Assembly (NCBI GenBank): GCA_037127255.1
Contig: JBANSL010000018.1
Coordinates: 23,843,175-23,907,174 of the forward strand
From: Persicaria tinctoria
Taxonomy: Eukaryota > Streptophyta > Magnoliopsida > Caryophyllales > Polygonaceae
DNA length: 64,000 nt
Reading direction: 5' to 3'
Positions 22,761 through 32,391 of this stretch are shown here, piece by piece. Position numbers and translations under genes: made by a program. The notes under the pieces are model-generated. The model did no database searches, had not been told where the DNA came from, and worked only from the letters and a program-made list of their open reading frames with translations. Position 1 is the stretch's first letter. Each line of letters opens with the position of its first letter.

Positions 22761-25741
22761 TGTAACGGCCCGAAATTATAATTTTCGGGTTACGTTTCAA
22801 GGGATGAAACCCCTTGTTCGGATCTTGCAATCCAAGTACGGGTCGATGTTTCAAACTCATTTTTATGGTCAGTAATAAAGAGGGATTTCGTACCCTGAAA
22901 ATATCGTAGGGTCGTTGGGTACCCTTAGCCTGTCCTAGGGACTAACTCACGAAATTCATTTCAAACGGAAGCAAGACGGAAGCAAAATTAAGATACAAAG
23001 CGCCACGGCAGAGCCGGGTCAAAACCAAAACATAAGTGGATGATTACCATTTATAATGAGTTAGAGATTTAGCCAGGTTCTTTGATTCGCAAAAAGGGAA
23101 CCCCGTCATATAGACATCAAGCAATCAAAATCTACAGAAATACCTTAAAAAAAAGGAACGGGGAAAGGAGTCAGATCGAGCCACTCATGCGGGACCGGAA
23201 GTCCTCGCTGAGGCCACATAGTATGTGCTATACCTAATAAAGATGCTCTAATGCAGTATGAAAGCCAAACACACTAGCATGCTCCTAGTTATAATAATGT
23301 GTAAAAATACTGTAAAGGGCCCAAGACAATGCCAAGTGGTATATCCCTCTCCTACCTCCACCCCCTTCCGATAGGGCGGAGACTGGCCAGCTCGTGAATG
23401 CATTCCATCATAATCGGGCGGCACGCATGCCTAACCCGCTCCACAATAAAGCCCACAGGCATCTCATAATATAAGGAAGTTCATGACTCGATTGACTCAG
23501 GGAACCCGATGAGGCTGGGCTACCCTATGACCCTAGCAAAGACTCTAGGACTATCACAGATAACGACCGTTCTGTTTCAAACGCATTAAGTAAGCAGGTG
23601 CTCATTCAATTAGTGCAACCTAAACAAGATACTACATGGCATGCTTTTATACATATGCAACACCTAACATAAAATGCAACAATAGACATGAATGTCCAAC
23701 CTGAGTAAGCCCCCTAGGGAACTTACCTGAAGATGCAGAACAATAGGATAACACAAGTAAGGGCCCAAATGCAAGTCCAAAGTGATCCAAAAGCAAATAC
23801 ACACCTATCATCAAGCCATTGTCATCAGCTACCGGGCCAACATTCATAAACACGAGACCCAGTTCTCAACATACTCAAAACCAATTGATAGTAAAACCGT
23901 TTTTCCAAAACCTTTCCGATACTATCCACATCAACGAAAATCATTCTCCCAATTTCCTTTTCAAAACCAGCATCATCAAACCAAGACAAAGAATCCCGAC
24001 AATAAACATTTAAACCTTAAAACCGATACCTCAAAATCATATTATAGAATTAATTCCGGCATTTTGGTTTTCCAAACACAATTTCTTAAAAGATATTTCC
24101 AAAAGCTTGAAAACTCATTCTAAATCATTTCTCAAAATTACAAATTAGAACGACACTAAATACATATTCCAAATAATGCCTCTTTTAAACCATATTATAA
24201 TATAATAAAATTCCATGATTTATAAAATCACCACATCATAATATTAATTATATTAATGATATTTCATAATTAATTTAACATTAACTAAATGTTTCTAACG
24301 AAATTCATATAACATATATGATATATATAGAAACCACACATAACAATCAACATCCCAAATGAGAGAAATCAGGCTCAAACCCGAAACCCAAGCTGAAGCC
24401 CAAGACTCGGCACACTCTCAAGTCTCAACCCATCCCTTTCCCTTTAATGAACCGAACCGGAGTTAAAAGGGAGTAAACCGGGGAAAAAGAAAGAAAGAAG
24501 TGAATCGGTCCAATGAACCCGCCTCCACCCTCCAGATCTGAACACAGGCACGACGAAAAGAAGGGCGGGAGGAAGAAGAGAGGGAACCCAGGCTCGCCAG
24601 AGCACCGTTCTCAACCCGACCGCCCGGAATCTGATCGAAATCCTCACTCGACAACATTCCACCCAGAAGTAACCAAACGAGTGCAAGGAGGGAGGAGAAA
24701 GAATCTCACCGAGGTTTGGAGTTCTCCGCCGGAAAGAGGGCCGTCGAGCTCGATTCGGCTCCGAGGATGGCGGAATCACCTTGTTCTTGACCTGAGACAA
24801 CGGAAGGGGTCATAAAGGTATGCCTTTACAGCGCTATTGGCTAGAAAAACGAAGGAAAAGACTTTACCCAAGCTAGATCGAAAAGGAAAGTGTGCTCCGG
24901 GGAACGGCGCTGGCGACCTCGGCTCTGGGGCTGCTCCGCCTGGCTCGGCGCTTTTGAGGGAGAAATAGAAGCGGATGGGTTTCTACTGATTGTCGAGGAG
25001 AAATGAGGAAGAACCGGGTGCTCTCGACTTGTTTTGGAAATAGGGCTGCAGAGCTTTGAAGCTCGGCTTCAATGGCGGGGAAGAAGGAGGAGATGACGCG
25101 GCTCTCGACTTCCATAGGAGGAGGAATGTGGTGCCTGATGGCAGTCGGAAACGGGGCAGAGGCGGTGCTGTAATCGAAGGTGGAGGAAAGGAGGAGATAA
25201 GGAGCTTGAATATCACTGCCTTTGAAGGAGAAACAGTGGTGAGGCGTTGGTGGTGGCTTTGGAGCAAGATTCATCCAAAAAGAGTAGAATAGAGGGAGGT
25301 TGGGAGGGGTGAATGTGTTGAGCTGCTTGAACAAGAAACCAAAAAGGGGTATGCTTGGTTGGCGTGAGATTGGCAGTGGAAATGAAGAAATTAAGGTTGT
25401 GGGTTGTTCAAAAGCACAAGGGGAGACATTAATATTTGTTTCTTTGCCAAGACAGGGGGTCAAGGTAAGAGATGGGAGGAAAAAGCATTGTGGGTGTGTC
25501 TCAAAATGGGAGAGGTGTAGTTGGAAAGGTGTTATTATCTTTGATCTGTCATAGAGAGGGATTGCTTGGTTGATCCGAAAGAAAACAATGGGAAAGGGGA
25601 AAAAGACAATTCGAGTGGTTTCAAAAAGATATTTCAAGATACCCGAAAAACAAATTCCAAACCTCTCAAATCTTAGAAAGCGAAATGATTATAAATCATT
25701 ATTTTAATAATTTAATATTATAAAATTTCCCGGTCTCTACA
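22761..25741 (-). repeat. Solo LTR of the Tekay family
   Basis: The 2981-bp segment runs TGTAACGGCCC to GGTCTCTACA on the plus strand and is flanked by AAAGA on both sides (22756-22760, 25742-25746), a 5-bp TSD. Its left portion is clearly related to the LTRs of the complete element at 32392-43806 (TGTAACGGCCC, GTTACGTTTC, CCACGGCAGAGCCGGGTCAA, CTCCTACCTCCACCCC). No interior remains, so it probably arose by recombination between LTRs. Orientation matches the complete copy. Confidence 0.9.
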
Positions 25742-25900
25742 AAAGATGATACGTATACCATCCAAAAGTCAGCTGAACTACCCAGCTGAATCCTACGACT
25801 AGTCTCTACCTATGTCAACCTCCAAAAAGACAAAAAAGAAGCCCTCTAATACCCAACTTCTCTATACAATCCTCTCCTCTCAACCCCCCCGAAGGCCATA

Positions 25901-26461
25901 TCAGTCAACCAGCGTCTTAGACTTCCATCTAGCAGTAATCCGAGACCTATAGCTAGCCATAATCATCTCTGCGCACTCTTCAGGTTTGAATTCTTCTTGC
26001 CTGAATCTCACTCCATTCCTCCCCTTCCAAGTGTAGTAAATGAGAGCCTCAAACGTCATCAACTTCGCTTGATACAGCTGCGATTTTCGTACCTTATTAG
26101 ATCCACAAGCAAACCAAGCCAGCCAGTCCCCTATGGTGTTGAATCTGCAGTAGATCCCAATCCACCCGAAGACCATGTCCTGTACATCTTGGATTGCAGG
26201 GCAGCTGAACCATAGATGGTCCTCATTCTCTTCTACATTACGACAAAGCACACATTCCGCCACATCAGGGCCTCTCCAGTGTTTCACTTTCTCCCCCGTC
26301 TGTAATCTTTTCTTAGCTGCCAACCAAACAATAAATGCCCACTGCCTACTCTGAAGCCGACCCCAGATCAGCCCACCCCAATCCACTTCTGCTGATCTGC
26401 TACGTAGGAGCTGATAGTCTGATACACCTTGGAGCAAGAGAGGCCTCCTTCCGGCTTGCAT
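25901..26461 (-). pseudogene. LINE ORF2 C-terminal zinc-binding (zf-RVT) domain
   Basis: The frame encodes WGGLIWGRLQSRQWAFIVWLAAKKRLQT, then C-V-LCRN..E-DHLWFSCP, the Cys/His cluster of the plant zf-RVT domain found after LINE reverse transcriptase, and a tail with YYTWKGRNGVRF. It is in a different frame from the upstream RT (overlap 26368-26461), so a frameshift separates them. Confidence 0.75.
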
Positions 26462-27576
26462 ATCGGCTCCAAATCACTGCCTGTAATACTGTCAACCCCC
26501 AAAGCATCCTTCAGCTCATTCCTGATCGAGATGATTTGCCTCCACAAACCAGATTCACGTGACCTGACAGACGTGTCCCAATTCTCCCCTTCCCTTAGGT
26601 GATTGCTATGGCACCACCTAAACCACACACTCTGCTTCTGTAAAACTAATTCCCCGAACAGCTTGGCCAGAACACTTTTATTCCATGATAAGAGCTCATG
26701 GATATCCAAGCCACCTTCTTTAAGAGGTCTTGTAACATCCTCCCATGCTACCAAGTACTTTTTTCCTTCCAAACTTCCACTCCACAGAAAGTTTTTGCAC
26801 ATCCCCTCTATTTTTTCGATCACTCCTTTGGGCAGCAACAGAACTTGGCTCCAGAAATTATGTATTCCAGCGAATTGCAACCTTCCTGCATATGTAAGCT
26901 TTCTTGCTGTCCAGAAATTGATCAACCCTCTAATCTTATCATATAGAGCGGAATACTCATGCACCTTGATGTTCCGAGACTGGAGAGGAAGACCTAGATA
27001 TTTAACAGGGAAGACACCCTTCTCAAATCCCAGCATGTCGACAATCTCACTCTCAACAGTTTCTGACACTCCTGCTAGGAACACCGTGCTCTTTGCGTTG
27101 TTAGCTCTCAACCCAGACATAGCAAATAATTCATCAAGGCATTGCTTTATAATATTGATGGAATTGAGATCTGCTCGGCAGAACACCAACAAGTCATCCG
27201 CAAAAGCTAGATGAACCAATTTCATCTCCTTGCATTTCGGGTGGAATCTGAACATCGGATTCTCAGTAGCAACATTCAGCTTTCTACTCAACATCTCCAT
27301 ACATAATAGAAAGAGATACGACGACAAAGGGTCTCCCTGGAGGAGCCCTCTCTTCCCCTTGAAAAATCCTTCGGGTTCACCATTGATTAAGACTGAAAAA
27401 GAGGTTGTGGATACACACTCCATGATCAAATCGATTAACTTAGTTGGGAATTCAAGATGTGTCAAGGTCGCCCTCACAAAGTCCCAACTAAGGTAATCGT
27501 AAGCCTTCTGAAGGTCTACTTTGATAGTACATCTAGGCGATACTCGTTTGGTGCCATATCCATTCACAATTTCCAT
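26368..27576 (-). pseudogene. LINE ORF2 reverse transcriptase, central part
   Basis: This 402-residue frame holds the LINE RT core: KVDLQKAYDYLSWDF (20-34), FSVLINGEPEGFF, GKRGLLQGDPLSSYLF (74-89), the catalytic FADD (125-128) and VKYLGLPL. The frame actually begins further upstream: a TAG (at about 27628) interrupts it between DLPDLISDC and GAFIPGRS. The FADD box is intact, but the nonsense and frameshift mutations make the copy inactive. Confidence 0.85.
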
Positions 27577-27624
27577 AGCAACTGCAACATTATGAGCAAG
27601 CGATCTCCCGGGGATGAACGCTCC

Positions 27625-28025
27625 CTAGCAATCTGATATCAAATCTGGCAGATCCCCTTTGATTCGGCTTGCAATGATATTTGAGATTACTTTCATAACG
27701 GTGTTGCAACAGGAGATGGGTCTCAAATGAGTTACTAGAGACGGATTTGCATCCTTCAGAATGAGTGAAATGAAGGTTGTGTTCATTTGCTTTAGTACCC
27801 TTCCATGTCTGAAGACTTTTCTAACCGCCTCACAAGTGTCCTTTCCCACTATGCTCCAAGCATCTTTGAAGAACTTACTCCCAAATCCATATGGCCCCGA
27901 GGACTTATTAATCCCTACACACCACATATTCTTTCGTATTTCATCATAGCTAGGTAGAGCAATCACAGTATCCCATCTGCTTCTGCTGAACAAAGACCCG
28001 AGAGGCACCTGGAAGGGGGTCGAAC
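27625..28025 (-). pseudogene. LINE ORF2 reverse transcriptase, N-terminal part
   Basis: The minus-strand frame reads PSYDEIRKNMWCVGINKSSGPYGFGSKFFKDAW, the RT box normally written KSPGPDGF, then LRPISCCNTVMKVISNIIASR before the TAG. The open frame continues past 28025 into unrelated sequence, which is a chance fusion at the truncation point. Confidence 0.7.
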
Positions 28026-28029
28026 CCAC

Positions 28030-28440
28030 ATATCTGTTGTTGTTGCACCCTGTTGGCCACTTCCGGCCTCCGCCTCCCTCCACACCGTTGGCCACTTCCG
28101 GCCTCCGACGCCACCGCCTCCTTCCCTCCCTCCTCACCGTTGGCCACTGCTGCAACCGCCAGCCAAATCTCTTGCTATCCTCCTCTCTCTTTGACGAGGT
28201 GGCGGCGATTCTTCGTGGCGGCGGCGGATCTGCTATTGCTGCTGCTGGTGGTGGTGATGTGTCCGTTGTCCGAGCCGCGTCGATGAGCGACTGTGGGGCG
28301 ATGATGTTCGCCTCGCCCTGCAAGAACACCAGAGGCTTGGAGGCTCTTCTCCGTAACTACCCTGCCGATCCCAACGACTTCCACGACTGTGACCTTGCTC
28401 TCCGAAAGGCTCACGAGTCCGGTAATTTTATCAATTTCCC
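28030..28440 (+). pseudogene. Captured host-gene first-exon fragment, unidentified
   Basis: GC-rich plus-strand sequence contains ATG 28284 followed by a frame reading MSDCGAMMFASPCKN, then LEALLRNYPADPNDFHDCD and LALRKAHESG up to a candidate donor TCCG|GTAATT at 28421-28424. The preceding leader carries direct repeats of CCGTTGGCCACT at about 28051, 28089 and 28136. The composition and donor suggest a real exon of a host gene, but I do not recognise the family. A possible next exon (acceptor GCTGTGCAG, donor TTAG|GTATGA) lies near 28675-28690. No further exons are evident. Confidence 0.4.
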
Positions 28441-28499
28441 GAATTTAATTCGAATCTGCATTCTACCTGTGATCTGAGCTTTTACAATCACGTGTCTTC

Positions 28500-29990
28500 A
28501 GATTCAACACTTTTACAATCATGTTTCAACAAGTTCTCCCTCATACCTAATCTGATTTGAGTTTTCAATGCTGGCTGATTTGCTGAAATTGGGGCGCTAT
28601 TGCTGAAATGGGACCAAAGCATTTCCGTGAGCAAAGGCTTCAAATGACCATCAATTCCTGCTGTGCAGAGCAGAGCACCCGATTAGGTATGAAGCTAATT
28701 AACTAAAATTCATATATATGAAATATAAGAGACAGATTGTAAGAGAGTGTAGGTAAGATGGAGTTTGATGTTTATATTAGAAGATGTACCTTTCATGAGG
28801 TGAATTTCGTAATTGATCGCTTTGCCTTCGATCTCATATTAGTTTGTGTTTGTTGTTTTTAGACTTGTATGTATAATGTTGAAATTTTATATTGTTCGGA
28901 TTGATTTCAATTTCGATTGGATAATTTCAATTTCAACACTGATGTTTCACCTTGAATAATTTCAATTTTATTGTTTAATTTTTTTTCGGATTGATTTTCA
29001 TTGTTTGGTTGATTGGAATGAAAAAAATTTGGTTGCAAATTGATATTTAGGATAATCTATTAGAAAATAGGGATAGTTGTCGAGGATTAGCTCCATTTAA
29101 TATGATAGACTAAAGTGCGAATCTTTTGCTGAAATCTCTTAATTTGCTGAAATCCGATTTCAGCAATTTTTTTGCCTTGTCAAAACTTTTTGTAGAATAC
29201 TGAAATGCTGAAATTAATTCTTACTAGCAAAATTCATTATGCTAAAATGCTGAAATTAATGCTTATAAAACTGTTTGAGCTACTATATATTACACACAAG
29301 CATATATTTTAGCATTTCAGCATTTTTTTAGCATTTCAGCATTTTTGAAAAAAAAAACTCCATTTTCAGCAACTCCGGTGTCGAAGTGATGACGCGAAAA
29401 GAAAAAGAAAAAAAACAACAATTTCTGCAACACGATTTCAGCAAAATTATTTTTTATTAGCAAAATTCATTATGCTGAAAAGCGGAAATTAATTCTTATA
29501 AATTTGTATGGGCTACTATATCTTACACACAAGCATATATTTCAGCATTTCTTTGGAAAAACTCCGATTTCAGCAACTTCAGAAGTGGTGATGCGAAAAA
29601 AAAAAGAAAAAAAAAGCTACTCTGGTTTCAGCAACTCCGGTTTCGGCAATTCCGTTTCGGCAACGCGAAAAAAAAAACTGGGAAAAAAAAAGAAACATCG
29701 GTTGCTGAAACCGTATGTGCTGAAACAGGAGTTTCAGCAATTCCGTTTCAACAACACGGGAAAAAAAAAACTGGACAAAAAAAATGGGAAAAATTGAAAC
29801 AGGGATTGTTGAAACCGTATGTACTGAAACAGAAGTTTCAGCAACTTTGGAAACGCAGAAAAAAAAATCTGATGAGGCGGGAGGGGGGCAAAGGGGGCAC
29901 GGGAGGGGGGGCACAGGGGCAAAGGGGGGCGGTGGACATTTAGCTAATTTGAAAGAGGTGGGAGACCTTTTCCTAATAAAGGCCAAAAAT
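28500..29990. repeat. TTTCAGCA-rich degenerate repeat region
   Basis: The motif TTTCAGCA or its complement TGCTGAAA occurs many times from 29130 to 29860. A segment of about 190 bp (AGCAAAATTCATTATGCT.. to ACACAAGCATATATTT) at about 29223 recurs at about 29460, a direct duplication 237 bp apart. Between 28500 and 29100 there is nothing recognisable. The right end is a G-run cluster (29877-29935). Confidence 0.6.
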
Positions 29991-30022
29991 TAGGACATCG
30001 AGGTAATCACCCCTATAGAGAA

Positions 30023-30556
30023 TGCTTGAACAACATATAAGGTTGAAGGGCTACTCCTCTCATTGTCAATTGGTTTTTGAGATAGAACCCCGTTGGGTTT
30101 ATGTACGTGTTGTTCGAGTCTCCCGTATGTGGGCCCGCACACACGACCTCCCTCTAGCTTGTCTTTAGCCCCACCGGGTCTAACCGACTTTAACATGGTA
30201 TTAGAGCCGGGTTCGGCTAGTTGCGGTCTGGACTTCAGATTAGTGGAGTTGTTGGCCTTGTTGACATGTCGCGGGCATTGGTTCCCATTTAAGCGCATGT
30301 GGCAAGTGCAACTTGTTGGCTAAAACCGTTGCACTTGAGGGGGCATGTTGGAATGTGGCGCATGTGGCAAGTACAACTTGTTGGCTAAAGTCGTTGCACT
30401 TGAGGGGGCATGTTGAACAACAAATAAGGTTGAAGGGTTACTTCTCTCATTGCCAATTAGTTTTGAGATGGAACCTTGTTGGGTTTATGTGTTGTTCGAG
30501 TCTCTCGCATGTGGACCCGCATACACGACATCCCTCCAGCTTGTCTTTAACCTCAG
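30023..30556 (+). mobile_element. TRIM-like miniature LTR element
   Basis: A 173-bp LTR (30023-30195) ends TTTAACA and is followed at once by TGGTATTAGAGCC (30196-30208), a tRNA-Met primer site. A second LTR (30411 to about 30556) begins TGTTGAACAAC after the purine tract TTGAGGGGGCA. It lacks the last 20 bp. The interior is only about 215 bp and non-coding. It contains a 60-bp tandem duplication that includes the purine tract. Confidence 0.8.
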
Positions 30557-30986
30557 CGGTGCTATGAATGCGTCTAATAATGACCATCAATAAATTTCAT
30601 AAAGACTTCTTTTAGGCTGGTTGTTTGTATTTATATATGTTTAGATTTGTTAGATCCTTTTCTTTTGCGTTTGATTTACCTTTTGCTTTGTTGATGGTTT
30701 ATCTATTATAGTCTCTCAATTTAATAGACACTAGAGTTATTTGATTTCGAATTCTTATCTGTATCACAAAAAAAAACCCGACTTTATCAATGCGCACTAT
30801 TCAGCTTTAAAAATTGTAAGATTAATTTAAGTTATCAGGGATTATTTTCTTAATAAAGTTGTCTTATATACGTTTGATATATGGTCAATTTTGACATGAA
30901 TATATGTCCTCTCTAGGCCACCTCATGTTTAAAGGTGCTTCCCCACTCACATGTTATTTTTTACAACAACATTTTATGGCTGAACT

Positions 30987-31541
30987 CAGGGCCATGTCGA
31001 TGATTTTAGAGGCCCTGTACAATTTTTTTACAAATAATAATAAAATTAAATTAATTTAAATAAATTCAAAATTATTTGCTAATCGTAGTCAAATTAAATT
31101 AATTTTTGGAAGAAAAAATAGCAACACATAAATATACTTTTGCTTCCAAAAATTGACCAAAATACTTTTTTATACTTGAAAAATGTTGAAAATATTTAAA
31201 TACTATGGAGTATTATATTTATCAAAGTGTCGATTATGCTTTAAAAAAAGAACATGAAAAAAAGCTGTAGAATTTTTTTTTTTTTTAAATCCGAAATGAT
31301 TACAAAATAGAACACGAAATGTAGATAAAAAGAAAGTGATTGAGCTCATAGGGGGAATCGAACACGGGTGGACAGTAAATAGCAAATGCGGTAAAATGGT
31401 TTTGCCATTGGGCCACAAGAACATCATTTATAATTAATGAAAACAAAATGTATATATACATGCCAGTACAATATTGGGCCCTTAAAAAAATTGGGGCCCT
31501 GTTCGGTAGGCCCACTTGCACATGCCCTTGGCACAGGCCTG
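30987..31541. mobile_element. Non-autonomous hAT-like element
   Basis: It begins CAGGGCC and ends GGCCTG, short imperfect inverted ends, and both ends carry GGGCCCTGT-like subterminal sequence. The flanks are GCTGAACT and ACTGAACT (8 bp, one difference). The uninterrupted paralogue at 19563-19574 reads GGCTGAACTTGT, which gives an empty-site comparison that supports these boundaries. Confidence 0.7.
31340..31440 (-). repeat. tRNA-like (SINE head) sequence inside the hAT-like element
   Basis: The minus strand contains GTGGCCCAATGGCAAAA (box A-like, 31400-31417) and GTGTTCGATTCCCCC (box B-like, 31351-31366), spaced as in a tRNA promoter. Confidence 0.5.
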
Positions 31542-31599
31542 ACTGAACTTGTATGTGTGTGTACATACACACAAGGGTGAAGCTGGGAGTGTTCGAGAG

Positions 31600-32224
31600 T
31601 GGTAGAGCATCTCTTGCCAGAAAAAAAAAAAAAAAGTCAAATTTTTTTCTGTATATTTTTAGTATTTTAAAGTAATATAGCTTCTTTAAATGATATTTGA
31701 AGCAAAAGTTTTACCTAACTCAAGTGGTAAGAAAAGATAGAAGGATTAAAAGGTATTTGGTTCAATTACTTGTGTGATTAATTTGAATGTAAGTATTAAG
31801 TAGTGGTGGTAGAGTTATGAAATTTTGGAAGGGGGGCAAAATTTGGAGAGTTGGTATAGGGATTATCTATTTCACAACACATAAATCTTGTCATAGTGGG
31901 ACTGGGAGTGAGTAGTGAGTACACCACACAAGACCAGCCAAATTGTCTGCGTTTTGTGGGTTCTTATCAATTAAAATAACTTATCCCACCTAATTGTCCA
32001 AATAAGTGCAGTATTAATTAATTATTTTGTGGCATGATGTATTCTTTAACTCTATCTTTGTGTGAGATGTTTTGTTTAGGTTAGAAAAATGGATTTGTTG
32101 CGTGTCTAGGTCAAAAGGAACTGTCTTAATATTGTTGTAAATGTGATTGTAGTTAGATTAGAGGGATTTGAAATTTTGAATAGCCATTGGGAGATTTAGC
32201 TAATTGTCTTTGATATCTTAGCAT
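31600..32224. other. Spacer with weak tRNA-like sequence
   Basis: A weak box A/B pair (CTAACTCAAGTGGTAAG at 31715-31731; TTGGTTCAATTAC at 31757-31769) may be another SINE head. The rest is AT-rich with no gene. Confidence 0.4.
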
Positions 32225-32391
32225 ATTTTCGACGGACTCGGATCCTCTCCTAATGAGAGGTTTCTAATATCTGCCTAACGACTTAATCTCGACCATTAAA
32301 TAAAATGAGTGGCTAAGATTGTATCATTTTAATTACCCCAAATTATCACAAATCTCTATCATCTGCCTTCTTACTCTCTGTTGCTCTTGCC

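Larger units (their letters stand above)
25747..28025 (-). mobile_element. 5'-truncated LINE
   Basis: Minus-strand sequence encodes the RT and the C-terminal zinc-binding domain of a plant L1-type LINE. The 5' end is lost near 28025, where the sequence changes abruptly to GC-rich gene-like DNA. The 3' end lies below 25901, and some 3' sequence may lie on the other side of the solo LTR (22660-22755). No poly(A) tail was identified with confidence. Confidence 0.75.

Noticed and set aside
27625..28329. Single 234-residue gene on the minus strand
   Set aside because: The first half is antisense to the captured exon and the second half is LINE reverse transcriptase; the fusion is a truncation junction.
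29579..29986. Phe-rich frame as a membrane protein
   Set aside because: Translation of poly(A)/poly(T) runs and TTTCAGCA repeats.
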